Shown here in pieces: positions 36,278 to 44,955 of a stretch of DNA of 64,000 bases. The position numbers and the translations under genes are program-made. Origin of the DNA: CAVQGM01 sp963712065 (GTDB taxonomy: Bacteria; Actinomycetota; Acidimicrobiia; Acidimicrobiales; Acidimicrobilacustridaceae). Numbering within the stretch: position 1 is the first letter of the stretch; each line of letters opens with the position of its first letter. The DNA is taken from positions 1 to 64,000 of the forward strand of contig CAVQGM010000002.1 in the NCBI GenBank assembly GCA_963712065.1, given 5' to 3'. The notes below the pieces were generated by a model. That model was given only the letters and a program-made list of their open reading frames with translations, was not told the origin of the DNA and did not search any database.

Positions 36278-36982
36278 TCAGCCGGCCGTACCCATGGGTC
36301 GGCCGTCCCCGCCGGCCTCGGGGGCGCGGGTGCCGGCGATGAGCACGTGCGGGTGGAGCTGGTGGCGGTCGAGGCGCACCACCTCGGTGCGCAGGCCCTC
36401 GCCGGCGAGCACCGCCTCGAGCTCCTGGGCGCTGGCGAAGTCGAGGTCGGTGCCGGCCGTGATGCGCAACACCTTGGTGGACACCTGCTCCTGCGCGGCG
36501 GCCAAGCGGTGCTTCCATCGCGGCGTGGTGTCGGTCTCTTTCACGAGCAGGACGCCGCCGGGGGCCAGCCGCGCCGCGGCCCCTTCCAGCAGCTCTACCC
36601 GGGCGGCGGGCCCGAGCAGGTAGAGCACATCGGCGATGACGACGGCATCCCACGGCCCGTCGGGCAGCACACCGGGCTCGACCACGTCGAAGCTGACGTC
36701 GGGCGCGCCCGGTGCACTCGCGGCCGCTCGAGCCAGGTCGATCTTGTGCGGATCGATGTCGACGCCGTGCACCTGTCGGTGGGGAGAGGAGAGGGCCAGG
36801 TAGAGGCTGACCAGACCGTGACCGCATCCGAGATCGAGCACCCGTCCGGCGACCGGCACTCGTTGCTCGATCGCCGGGATCGGACAGGTGAGCCAGCGCA
36901 CGCGCACGTGGAACCGATCGCCGAGCGGCGCGTCGTGGTAGAGCGACAGCGCGGCCCGCGCCGCGGCCGATCGTCGGCTCAC
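36278..36982 (-). CDS. SAM-dependent methyltransferase
   Basis: 234 residues. SAM motif I RVLDLGCGHGLVSLYLAL, motif II VHGVDIDPHKIDLARAA, motif III DAVVIADVLYLL and a post-motif LAPGGVLLVKETD. The GTG start overlaps the deacetylase stop (GTGA). Last gene of an envelope-glycolipid-looking operon (GT-C, GT2, YdjC-type deacetylase), so it may methylate a lipid or sugar intermediate; inferred from context only. Confidence 0.88.
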   Translation of the reverse strand: MSRRSAAARAALSLYHDAPLGDRFHVRVRWLTCPIPAIEQRVPVAGRVLDLGCGHGLVSLYLALSSPHRQVHGVDIDPHKIDLARAAASAPGAPDVSFDVVEPGVLPDGPWDAVVIADVLYLLGPAARVELLEGAAARLAPGGVLLVKETDTTPRWKHRLAAAQEQVSTKVLRITAGTDLDFASAQELEAVLAGEGLRTEVVRLDRHQLHPHVLIAGTRAPEAGGDGRPMGTAG

Positions 36983-37845
36983 GCCGTCGCCGGCCCGGGG
37001 TCGAGATCGGCGAACCGGCCGAGGCGGAAGCCTCCGGCGTCGATGGCGTAGCGCACCGCGGGGTCGCACAGCGCGGCGAGCTCTTCCTCCCATCGGTAGC
37101 CCCAGCGGTAGCGGTTGCGATCGGGGTCGTGCGCCTCACCGGGATGGGTCGCCAGCTCGGCACTCGTCGGTCGGCTTGCCGCCAGGTGGTCGACCGCCGC
37201 GATCATGGCGTCGAAGTGCAGCGTGCCTGCTTCGTCGAGGCCGGTGGCCGCGGCGGGGTAGGTCCAACCCAGCTCGGCACATCGACGTTCGAGGTCGCGC
37301 GCCAAGCGGCGCACGGTGACGCCAACCGGACTGCGGGCGGCCGACCGGGTGACGCGGATGCTGCGCACCCCGAAGCGCTCACCCAGTTCGAGCACCACCT
37401 CGCGCACCGCTGGCCACAGATGGATGTTCTGGTGGGTGTCGAGGTGATCGAGCACCCGCCCGGCGGCGAGCATGGCCTCGATCTGAGCGGTGAACTCGCG
37501 ACGGAGATCGGCGGGGTCGATGCGGTGCGCCGCCATGAGCGGGAGGAAGCGCCGCCACGACTCGTGGAGGCGCCCTCGGCGATCGACGAGCGTGGGTATC
37601 TCGGCCGCGCTCAGCAGCGGCGGGTCCTCGCCGACTGCGGCCAGATGGGCACCGGTGCCGAGGTCGGGCGTGTCGTCGAGCCACGCGACCGTCGACGCGA
37701 ATCCAGGGGCGAGGGCGAGCAGCGACGTCGAGGTCAGCACCCCTTGTCGGTGGGCGTGGAGGACGGCTCGCGAGACGCCGACCGTGAGCCCGTAATCGTC
37801 GGCGTTGACGATGAGCAGCGGTCGCCGATCGTCAGTCGGAGGCAT
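36979..37845 (-). CDS. ChbG/YdjC/HpnK-type deacetylase
   Basis: 288 residues. The metal-binding start is LIVNADDYGLTVGVSRA; other motifs are GAHLAAVGE and LDHLDTHQNIHLWPAV, which carry His ligands. Family members remove N-acetyl groups from sugars (chitooligosaccharides, GlcNAc-lipids). Overlaps the GT2 gene by 14 nt and the methyltransferase by 4 nt. With GT2 next to it, a lipid-linked amino-sugar substrate is plausible. Confidence 0.9.
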   Translation of the reverse strand: MPPTDDRRPLLIVNADDYGLTVGVSRAVLHAHRQGVLTSTSLLALAPGFASTVAWLDDTPDLGTGAHLAAVGEDPPLLSAAEIPTLVDRRGRLHESWRRFLPLMAAHRIDPADLRREFTAQIEAMLAAGRVLDHLDTHQNIHLWPAVREVVLELGERFGVRSIRVTRSAARSPVGVTVRRLARDLERRCAELGWTYPAAATGLDEAGTLHFDAMIAAVDHLAASRPTSAELATHPGEAHDPDRNRYRWGYRWEEELAALCDPAVRYAIDAGGFRLGRFADLDPGPATA

Positions 37846-38617
37846 CGGGCGGGGCGAGCTCGTTCGCGGGCAACGGCTCGATCGCGGCGAGCTCCGAGCG
37901 CAGTGTCATCATCTCGCGCAGGATGTTGGCGATGACGGTGTTCGACGACAGCGTCGATATGCCGCGGGTGCGGGGGAAGTAATCGACCCCGAACTGGATG
38001 ATCTGGTAGCCGAGGCGCTGGGCCCGGGCGAGCAGTTCGACGTCGATGAACGATCCTTCGCTGCGCAGCACGATGTGGTCGAACACCCGTCGGCGCACGA
38101 GCTTGAAGGCGAAGTTCATGTCGCGCAGGCGCAGGCCGAAGGCCAGCTGCACCAAGTGGTTGTAGACGTAGGAGTAGACGAGTCGGCGAGGTCCCTCGCC
38201 GGTGCGGTCGAAGCGGTAGGCGCTCACGATGTCGGCTTCGTAGAGGCGCAGCAGTCGCACGGCCTTCACCGCCTCGGCCATGTCGAACGGCAGGTCGGCA
38301 TCGGTGTAGAGGATGAGCTCGCCCTGCGCTTCTGCGAAGCCGGTGCGCAGCGAGCCGCCCAGCTGGCGGTTGCGATCGTGGTGCACGACCCGCACCCATG
38401 AGTGCTCGGCGGCCAACTTGTCGGCGATCGCCGGCGTGGCATCGGTCGAGGCGTCGTCGATGATCAACACCTCGTAACGACCGATCTCGCCTTCCTCGAC
38501 GAGCTGGTCGCCCGCCTCGGCCGCAGCGCGCACGGCCCGGTCGATCGTGTCCTCCTCGTTCCAGGCCGGGAAGAAGATGGTGAGGCTCTCGAAGGCCGGT
38601 GGTCGGGCAGCGCTCAT
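37832..38617 (-). CDS. Family 2 glycosyltransferase (polyprenyl-phosphate type)
   Basis: 261 residues, GT-A fold: LTIFFPAWNEEDTIDRAV, VLIIDDASTDAT, GELILYTDADLPFDM (DxD metal site) and GSFIDVELLARAQRLGYQI. No C-terminal membrane spans. Resembles dolichol/polyprenyl-phosphate sugar synthases, which make the donor for GT-C enzymes like the one encoded just upstream. Tight spacing (3 nt) to that gene. Confidence 0.9.
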   Translation of the reverse strand: MSAARPPAFESLTIFFPAWNEEDTIDRAVRAAAEAGDQLVEEGEIGRYEVLIIDDASTDATPAIADKLAAEHSWVRVVHHDRNRQLGGSLRTGFAEAQGELILYTDADLPFDMAEAVKAVRLLRLYEADIVSAYRFDRTGEGPRRLVYSYVYNHLVQLAFGLRLRDMNFAFKLVRRRVFDHIVLRSEGSFIDVELLARAQRLGYQIIQFGVDYFPRTRGISTLSSNTVIANILREMMTLRSELAAIEPLPANELAPPDASD

Positions 38618-38620
38618 CGG

Positions 38621-39877
38621 TCAGGCAACGTAGTAGCCCCGGGCATAGGCCGACGTGAGCAGGGTGAGCAGCCCGGCGCCGACGCCGAGCACGGCGACGC
38701 GCCAGCGAGGACGGTCGGCCAGGATCAGAGCCAGCGCGGCGAAGCACGGGAACGCGGCCAGGAGGTAGCGACCCACGCCTTGGAAGTCCTTGGTGCCCAC
38801 GAGCGGCACGACCAACAGGGTCAGGCAGTAGATGCCATAGCCCCATCCGAGCCGTCGGACGACCACGACGATGAGCGCCAACATGGCGATCAGGAGCGAG
38901 CCCTGGAGGATGAGGCCCGAGGTGTAGGCGGACTCGGTGAACGGCTGCAGCCCGGATGCGTTGCTGGCGGTGAACGAGTCGCGGATCCAGAAGGGCAGGT
39001 TGTCGAGCCGCTCGAAGAACGCGACCTTGAACCAGGTACGCGGCTCGGAGCCCTGGTCCCAGCCGGGCGACTTCTGCACCTCGACCCACAGCAACGGATC
39101 GGCGAACCTCCACCAGAGATAGCCCGACCATGCGACCAGGCCACCGACCGAGAGCAGCACGCCGGCGTCTCTGGGGCGCAGGGCGCGCCAGTTCCGCAGG
39201 CCGCCGCGCCGTTGCACCAGCACGGCCACCAGCCCGAGGATCACCGCCACCGACACTGGTCGGGTGGCGGTGGCGACTGCACCCAACAGACCGGCGAGGA
39301 CCGGTTGATCTCGCTCGACGAGGATGAACGCGCCGACGACCGCGACGATGAACAGGGCGTCGGCATAGACCGCGCCGACGAGATACCACGCATAGGGGAA
39401 CAGCAGCACCAACAAGACCGTGGTGCGAGCGGCTGCCTCGCCGAGGCGATCGGCCGTCCATCGGTAGATGAGGACGGACGCGGCCAAGCCGCACAGGAAC
39501 GTCACGAGGATGCCGGCGAGGATCTCGTTGCGCACCGCGAACGCCACGCCGCGCATGGCGAGGGGGTAGCCGGGGAAGAACGCGACGGGCGACTGCAGGT
39601 CGGGGCCTTGTGAGAAGTAGCCGTCACGGGCGATGAGCTCGTACCACCCGCCGTCGTAGCGGAACCAACCTTCGAGCACGCCGGAGCCCGGGAACGAGAC
39701 CGGTCCGACGGGATAGCCGGGGAAACGATCGAGCCAGCTGGTCGACCACCACACCACCAGCACCAGCCAGGCGGCGACAGCGAGGAACGCGAGCACCGGG
39801 AAGCGATAGGCGCGCCAACTGCCCGGCACCTGCTCGGTTGGGGCGTCAGGCACCTCTTCGGTTGCGACCTCAGGCAC
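38621..39877 (-). CDS. PIG-V-like GT-C mannosyltransferase
   Basis: 418 residues with at least ten membrane spans. RYDGGWYELIARDGYFSQG in the first extracytoplasmic loop is the characteristic PIG-V/GT-C region (a W-D-x-x-W-Y-like motif), followed by FFPGYPLAMRG. GT-C enzymes use polyprenyl-phosphate sugars as donors, fitting the adjacent GT2. GTG start at 39877, overlapping the LLM gene by 8 nt; the longer frame upstream is only overlap with that gene. Confidence 0.8.
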   Translation of the reverse strand: MPEVATEEVPDAPTEQVPGSWRAYRFPVLAFLAVAAWLVLVVWWSTSWLDRFPGYPVGPVSFPGSGVLEGWFRYDGGWYELIARDGYFSQGPDLQSPVAFFPGYPLAMRGVAFAVRNEILAGILVTFLCGLAASVLIYRWTADRLGEAAARTTVLLVLLFPYAWYLVGAVYADALFIVAVVGAFILVERDQPVLAGLLGAVATATRPVSVAVILGLVAVLVQRRGGLRNWRALRPRDAGVLLSVGGLVAWSGYLWWRFADPLLWVEVQKSPGWDQGSEPRTWFKVAFFERLDNLPFWIRDSFTASNASGLQPFTESAYTSGLILQGSLLIAMLALIVVVVRRLGWGYGIYCLTLLVVPLVGTKDFQGVGRYLLAAFPCFAALALILADRPRWRVAVLGVGAGLLTLLTSAYARGYYVA

Positions 39878-40952
39878 CGTCGAGTGTCTCCAACGGTGCG
39901 TGGTCGATGAACGGCAGGACATGGCGGGCGAACAGATCGCACTCGTCGAGATGGGGATAGCCCGAGAGGATGAAGGCGTCGATGCCGAGCTCCCGATAGG
40001 CCGCCAGCTTGGCCAGCACCTGATCGGGATCGCCGACGATGGCTGCGCCACAACCGCTGCGGGCCCGCCCGATGCCGGTCCAGAGGTTGGGCTCGGCGAA
40101 CCCGTCGTCGCTCGCCGACTCGCGCAGCTCGGCTTGTCGGCGCACGCCGACCGAGGCGCTGTCGAGCGATTGCTCGCGAATGCGGCGTCCCTCGTCGTCG
40201 TCGAGACGGCTGATCAAACGCAAGGCCGCGTCGCGGGCTTCGGCTTCGGTCTCGCGCACCACCACGTGGGCGCGATAGCCGAAGCGCAGGCGCCGACCGT
40301 GGCGCTCGGCCCGCGTCCGCATGTCGGCGATGGTGTCGGCGACCGCCGGCAGGACGTCGGGCCACATGAGATAGACGTCGCTCGCGGCGGCCGCCACCTC
40401 GCGGGCCGGCTCCGACATCCCGCCGAAGTAGAAGGGCGGGCAGGTGCCTGCGACGGTGCGGGCCGAAGGAGGCTCGACCTCGAGATCGAGGAACTCTCCG
40501 TGGAACGACACCGCCTGGCCGGATAGGAGGGCGCGCAACACCTGCATCGTTTCGAGCGTGCGGCGATAACGCGGCTCCGACGCAAGCGTCTCTCCCGGCA
40601 GATCACTCGAGATGATGTTCACGGTGAGCCGACCGCCGAGCATCTGGTCGAGGGTGGCCAGCTGGCGGGCCAGCTGTGGAGGCCACAGCTCGCCACAGCG
40701 CACGGCCACCAGCAGCCGGATCTGCTCGACGAGCGGAGCCACGCCACCAGCGAAGGCGATGGAGTCGATGCCGAGTGCATAGCCCGAGGGCAACAGCAGG
40801 TTGTCGTAACCGTGCCGGTCGGCGGACAGGGCGATGTCACGGCAATGCGCCCACGACGAGCGCAGCGCCGGATCGGGCACGCCGAGGAACTCGTAGTCGT
40901 CGTCGCAGAGGGCGGAGAACCAGGCGATCTCGGCGGGCGGGCGGTCGGTCAT
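39870..40952 (-). CDS. LLM-class flavin-dependent oxidoreductase (SsuD-like)
   Basis: 360 residues, luciferase-like TIM barrel: ADRHGYDNLLLPSGYA, VAVRCGELWPPQLARQLATL, GGRLTVNIISSD, FYFGGMSEPAREVAA, and a C-terminal IVGDPDQVLAKLAAYRELGIDAFILSG. Closest in pattern to alkanesulfonate monooxygenases that use FMNH2; no sulfonate transporter is nearby. SD GAGGAG supports the ATG. Follows the aldo/keto reductase by 13 nt. Confidence 0.9.
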   Translation of the reverse strand: MTDRPPAEIAWFSALCDDDYEFLGVPDPALRSSWAHCRDIALSADRHGYDNLLLPSGYALGIDSIAFAGGVAPLVEQIRLLVAVRCGELWPPQLARQLATLDQMLGGRLTVNIISSDLPGETLASEPRYRRTLETMQVLRALLSGQAVSFHGEFLDLEVEPPSARTVAGTCPPFYFGGMSEPAREVAAAASDVYLMWPDVLPAVADTIADMRTRAERHGRRLRFGYRAHVVVRETEAEARDAALRLISRLDDDEGRRIREQSLDSASVGVRRQAELRESASDDGFAEPNLWTGIGRARSGCGAAIVGDPDQVLAKLAAYRELGIDAFILSGYPHLDECDLFARHVLPFIDHAPLETLDGA

Positions 40953-40965
40953 GGCAGTCGCCTCC

Positions 40966-41874
40966 TCATGGCAGGGGCACCCCTTCCGACGCTTCTACGA
41001 GGCGATAGCAGTCGGTCCGATCGAGCCGCACACCCGTCGCGGCGGCCGCCTGCACCAACCGATCGGGGCGCTGACTGCCGACGATGGCGACCGGGCGGGA
41101 CGGATGGGCGAGCAAGAACGCCAACGCGATGCCCACGCGATCGACTCGCTCGCGGGCGGCCAGCTCGTCGAGCACGTCGAGCAGCTCGGTGCGCACCCCG
41201 TCGCCCGACACGACCCGACCACCGGCCAGCGGGCTCCACGCAAGAGGGGTGAGCTGCGCCCGCATGGCGAGATCGAGCGTGCCGTCGCGCAGCGGCGCCA
41301 GCTGGGTGACCGACCACTCGGGCTGGATGGTGACCAACGGGAACGGGAGGAGCTCGCGCAACGCCTCGATCTGGGACGGCGTGTGGTTGGAGACGCCGGC
41401 CTCGCGGATCTTGCCGGCCGCCCGCAGCGTGGCCAGCGCATCGGCCACCTCGGCCGGATGCGCGAACAGATCGGGCCGGTGCACCTGGTAGAGGTCGACG
41501 GCATCGGTGCCGAGCCGGCGCAGCGATGCCTCACACGCGGCCTGCAACCCCGTGCTGCTGGAGTCGTAGGGCACGCCTGGGCGGATGCCGCCCTTGGTGG
41601 CCAGCACCATCCGGTCTCGACGGGGCGGCGACGACTTCAGCACGCGGCCGAGCAACTCCTCGTTGGCGCCGAAGCCGACGCCGCCCCAGTCGAGGCCGTA
41701 GACGTCTGCCGTGTCGACCAGGTTCATCCCCGCGTCGAGGGCCGCGTCGAGCGTGCGACCCGCCGATTCGGGATCGTCGTGGGTGAACCGCCAGCACCCG
41801 AACGCCAGCGGGCCCACCTCGATCGTCGAGCAGCCGAGCCGGCGCGCCGACGGGTCCACCAGGTTCGCCTCCAT
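40966..41874 (-). CDS. Aldo/keto reductase
   Basis: 302 residues. FGCWRFTHDDPESAGRTLDA, then catalytic Asp/Tyr in NLVDTADVYG, Lys in LATKGG and His in YQVHRPDL, with the NADPH-binding IVGSQRPDRL near the end. Tim-barrel oxidoreductase of unknown substrate. Its ATG is 25 nt from that of the divergent Gfo/Idh gene, with which it shares one symmetric -10 element. Confidence 0.92.
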   Translation of the reverse strand: MEANLVDPSARRLGCSTIEVGPLAFGCWRFTHDDPESAGRTLDAALDAGMNLVDTADVYGLDWGGVGFGANEELLGRVLKSSPPRRDRMVLATKGGIRPGVPYDSSSTGLQAACEASLRRLGTDAVDLYQVHRPDLFAHPAEVADALATLRAAGKIREAGVSNHTPSQIEALRELLPFPLVTIQPEWSVTQLAPLRDGTLDLAMRAQLTPLAWSPLAGGRVVSGDGVRTELLDVLDELAARERVDRVGIALAFLLAHPSRPVAIVGSQRPDRLVQAAAATGVRLDRTDCYRLVEASEGVPLP

Positions 41875-41883
41875 GAGGGTCCC

Positions 41884-41890
41884 TACACTA
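41884..41890. promoter_or_regulatory. Shared bidirectional -10 element (TACACTA)
   Basis: The plus strand reads TACACT (41884-41889), 9 nt from the Gfo/Idh ATG. The minus strand reads TAGTGT (41890-41885), 10 nt from the aldo/keto reductase ATG. The two -10 boxes overlap by five bases, so one element would start both divergent genes. Confidence 0.55.
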
Positions 41891-41898
41891 CGGCCGCA

Positions 41899-42993
41899 AT
41901 GACGGACACGACCGTGCGCTACGGCATCATCGGCTCGGGGATGATGGGCCTCGAACACATGCTCAACCTGGCCCACGTCGACGGTGCCCGCGTCGTGGCC
42001 ATCGCCGATCCCCACGAGGGCTCGCGCGATCTGGCCGTGCAGGTGCACGGCCAGGATGACCTCGAGTTGTTCGCCGATCACCGCGACCTGCTCGACGCCG
42101 GGTTGTGCGATGCGGTGGTGGTGGCCACGCCGAACCACACACATGTCGACGTCATGGCCGACGTGCTCGCCGTCGACGACCTGCACGTGCTGGTGGAGAA
42201 GCCGCTGTGCACGACCGTGGCCGATTGCCGCCGTCTGGCCGAGGCGGCCGACGGACGGGCTGGGCTGGTGTGGGTCGGTCTGGAGTATCGCTACATGCCT
42301 CCGGTGGCCCGCCTCGTGCGCGAGGTGAAGCAGGGCGCGATCGGCGAGGTGCGCATGCTTGCGATACGAGAGCATCGCTTCCCGTTCCTGCGCAAGGTCG
42401 GCGACTGGAACCGGTTCAACAGGAACACCGGAGGAACCCTGGTCGAGAAGTGCTGCCACTTCTTCGATCTCATGAATCTGGTGATCGACGATCAGCCGGT
42501 GCGTGTGTCGGGCTCGGGCGGTCAGGACGTGAACCACCTCGACGAGCGCTACGACGGGGAGATGCCAGACATCCTCGACAACGCGTTCGTCATCGTCGAC
42601 TACGCCGGCGGCGCGCGGGCGTTGCTCGACCTGTGCATGTTCGCCGAGGCGAGCCAGGAGCAGGAGGAGATCAGCGTGGTGGGCGACCTGGGCAAGGCAG
42701 AGGCGTTCCTGCCGTCGGCCGAGTTCCGGTTGGGGCGACGCGATCGCGGCCGACCGGGCGTGCAGCGCGAGGTCGTCACCGACCCCCGGGTGGCCTACGA
42801 GGGCTTCCACCACGGATCGAGCTACCTCGAGCATCTCGACTTCCTCGACGCGGTCAGGTCGGGCGGCACCGCCGGCGTGGGCGTCGAGGAGGGGACGTTG
42901 GCGGTGGCCATGGGCGTCGCCGCCCAGCAGTCGATCGCGGAAGGGCGAACGGTCGAGCTCGACGAGGTGCTCGCGCCAGGCGCTGCGGGCTAG
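41899..42993 (+). CDS. Gfo/Idh/MocA-family oxidoreductase
   Basis: 364 residues. NAD(P) site YGIIGSGMMGLEHM, cofactor/catalytic motif VLVEKPLCTT, EYRYMPPV, and GGTLVEKCCHFFDLMN in the C-terminal domain that holds the active-site His. Oxidises or reduces a sugar or cyclitol-like substrate. It may share its promoter with the aldo/keto reductase, suggesting a common metabolic step. Confidence 0.92.
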   Translation: MTDTTVRYGIIGSGMMGLEHMLNLAHVDGARVVAIADPHEGSRDLAVQVHGQDDLELFADHRDLLDAGLCDAVVVATPNHTHVDVMADVLAVDDLHVLVEKPLCTTVADCRRLAEAADGRAGLVWVGLEYRYMPPVARLVREVKQGAIGEVRMLAIREHRFPFLRKVGDWNRFNRNTGGTLVEKCCHFFDLMNLVIDDQPVRVSGSGGQDVNHLDERYDGEMPDILDNAFVIVDYAGGARALLDLCMFAEASQEQEEISVVGDLGKAEAFLPSAEFRLGRRDRGRPGVQREVVTDPRVAYEGFHHGSSYLEHLDFLDAVRSGGTAGVGVEEGTLAVAMGVAAQQSIAEGRTVELDEVLAPGAAG

Positions 42994-43583
42994 CGGTCGA
43001 CGCGCTCGGCCAGTCGGTGATGCGAGACCGCGTAGCTCCCGTCGCCTGGGAACGGATCGCGGTCCCAGGTGGCGAAGCGCTCGACCAACACCAGGCCGGC
43101 GGCCTCACAGTGCCGGTCGTAGTCGTGAAGGTCGTAGCTCTTGCCGAGCTGGAACCCGGCCACCAGCCTTCCGCCCTCGTTGATGTGGCGGGCGCACGCC
43201 GCAACCAACGCCGCCTCGGTGCCGGGCGCGGTGAACAGGGGCACGTTGCCGGCCATCACGACGACGTCGAACGTGCGACCGAGGTCGAGCTCGGTGAGAT
43301 CGCTCTCCACCCACTCGATGTGGGGAGCGCGCTCGCGAGCCGTGGCCAGCATCGAGGCGTTGACGTCGACGCCCATCACCTCGACGCCTCGCCGGTCGAG
43401 CTCTATGGCCACCCGGCCGGTGCCACATCCGGCGTCGAGCACCGACCGCGGCTCGAGTGCAGCGACGAAGTCGGCCTCACCGTGGATCGCCGCGCCCTCG
43501 GCCGCGAGCTCGTCGAAGCGCTGCTGATAACGGGCGCCGTCGAACGCGCCGCCTATGGGTACTCGTCGTCGTTCGTCGGCCAT
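42990..43583 (-). CDS. Class I SAM-dependent methyltransferase
   Basis: 197 residues, MADERRRVPIGGAFDGARYQ. SAM motifs: SVLDAGCGTGRVAIELDRRG, VEVMGVDVNASMLATA, FDVVVMAGNVPLF. The C-terminus ends SHHRLAERVDR and overlaps the Gfo/Idh stop by 4 nt on the opposite strand. Divergent from the amidohydrolase gene across a 109-bp gap holding a KstR-like dyad. Target unknown. Confidence 0.88.
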   Translation of the reverse strand: MADERRRVPIGGAFDGARYQQRFDELAAEGAAIHGEADFVAALEPRSVLDAGCGTGRVAIELDRRGVEVMGVDVNASMLATARERAPHIEWVESDLTELDLGRTFDVVVMAGNVPLFTAPGTEAALVAACARHINEGGRLVAGFQLGKSYDLHDYDRHCEAAGLVLVERFATWDRDPFPGDGSYAVSHHRLAERVDR

Positions 43584-43655
43584 CCCTCTACTCAACCACG
43601 CGGACCGGTGTTGCCCGGCGGCTCGGAGGATGGGCGCCGACGCGACCCGGGACGC

Positions 43656-43675
43656 TAAGATTAGAACACGTTCTA
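43656..43675 (+). promoter_or_regulatory. -10 box plus KstR-type operator upstream of the amidohydrolase
   Basis: TAAGAT (43656-43661) is directly followed by TAGAACACGTTCTA (43662-43675), two perfect 6-bp half sites around 2 bp. This matches the TNNAACNNGTTNNA consensus of the TetR-type steroid regulator KstR. The dyad covers the expected transcription start, a position suited to repression. The ATG is 18 nt further on. Confidence 0.6.
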
Positions 43676-43692
43676 CTTTCCCGGGGGCCATC

Positions 43693-44916
43693 ATGTCGAC
43701 CACAGCTACCGCCGCCGAAGGCACCGCCACCGATCGCTACACGATCATCTCGTCGGACTGCCATGCCGGCGGCAACCACCAGCAGTACCGCGAGTATCTC
43801 GATCCGGCCTACGTCGAGCGCTTCGACGAGTGGCGCGGTCGCTACAAGAATCCCTTCCGCGATCTGCAGGACGACGGCCGCAGCCGCAACTGGGACGACG
43901 ATCGCCGCATTCGCGAGATGGCCGACGACGGCGTGGTGGGCGAGGTGGTGTTCCCCAACACCGTGCCGCCCTTCTTCCCCACCGGCGTGGTGATCGCTCC
44001 GGCGCCGCAGACCGCCGAGGACTACGAACTGCGCCTGGCCGGCATCCGGGCGCACAACCGATGGCTGGCCGACTTCTGCGCGGCGCATCCCACCCGGCGG
44101 GCGGGCCTCGGTCAGATCCTCCTCAACGACGTCGACGACGCGCTCGACGACGTGCGCCTGATGAAGGAGCAGGGCCTGTCGGGTGTCCTGCTGCCCGGCG
44201 TGGCACCCAACACCGGCATCGACCCGTTGTTCTCCCCGGTCTACGACCCGCTGTGGGCGCTCTGCCAGGAGCTCGAGTTGCCGGTCACCCATCACGGCGG
44301 GGGCAGCGGCGTGCCCGACTTCGGACGGCACCCCGCGTCGATGACCGTCTACATCCTCGAGGTCGGCTTCTACGCCAACCGGGCGCTGTGGCACCTCATC
44401 ATGTCGGGGGTGTTCGACCGCTTCCCCGATCTCGTGTTCGTCCTCACCGAGCAGGGCAGCGCATGGGTGCCCGACACCCTCGACCGGCTCGACGGCATCC
44501 ACGAGAGCATGGTGAAGGGCAAGTTCGGCGGCGAGCTCGGGCCGGCGTCGATGATGCTGCCCCGCCGACCGAGCGAGTACTTCGCCGAGAACTGCTACGT
44601 GGGGGCGAGCTTCCCGGCCCCGTCCGACGCTGCCGTGTTCGAGCGCATCGGTCTCGACAAGGTCATGTGGGGCAGCGACTATCCCCACCGTGAGGGCACC
44701 TATCCCTACTCGGTGGAGTCGCTGCGGCTGGCCTTCTCCGATTGGGACGAGCACGATCTGCGCCGCATCCTCTCCGAGAACGCAGCCCGGGTCTACGGCT
44801 TCGACCTCGACGCCCTCGCTCCGGTGGCCGCCGAGTGCGGCCCCAGCGTCGATCAGGTGGCTACGCCGCTCGACGAGCGGCCGGCCGACGCCACCAGTCC
44901 GGCCTTCTTCAACTGA
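43693..44916 (+). CDS. Amidohydrolase-2 family metal-dependent hydrolase
   Basis: 407 residues. Metal ligands in ISSDCHAGGNHQQY, PVTHHGGGSGVPD and MWGSDYPHREG; TIM-barrel phases visible throughout. Amidohydrolase-2 proteins include decarboxylases and hydrolases of aromatic or ring-cleavage products, and many copies are found in sterol and aromatic degraders. The KstR-like dyad fits such a role but proves nothing. The last codons run into a short tandem repeat. Confidence 0.9.
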   Translation: MSTTATAAEGTATDRYTIISSDCHAGGNHQQYREYLDPAYVERFDEWRGRYKNPFRDLQDDGRSRNWDDDRRIREMADDGVVGEVVFPNTVPPFFPTGVVIAPAPQTAEDYELRLAGIRAHNRWLADFCAAHPTRRAGLGQILLNDVDDALDDVRLMKEQGLSGVLLPGVAPNTGIDPLFSPVYDPLWALCQELELPVTHHGGGSGVPDFGRHPASMTVYILEVGFYANRALWHLIMSGVFDRFPDLVFVLTEQGSAWVPDTLDRLDGIHESMVKGKFGGELGPASMMLPRRPSEYFAENCYVGASFPAPSDAAVFERIGLDKVMWGSDYPHREGTYPYSVESLRLAFSDWDEHDLRRILSENAARVYGFDLDALAPVAAECGPSVDQVATPLDERPADATSPAFFN

Positions 44917-44947
44917 CCCGTCTTCAACTGACCCGTCTTCAACTGAC
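44908..44947 (+). repeat. 15-bp tandem repeat across a stop codon
   Basis: TTCAACTGACCCGTC twice, then 10 bp of a third unit. The first unit contains the amidohydrolase TGA, and each further unit repeats the FN-stop. Probably replication slippage. Confidence 0.85.
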
Positions 44948-44955
44948 GCACCGGG

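Noticed and set aside
43656..44916. Calling the amidohydrolase region a sterol-degradation locus
   Set aside because: Only the operator resembles KstR sites. No ketosteroid, hydroxylase or cholesterol-uptake gene is present in the window.
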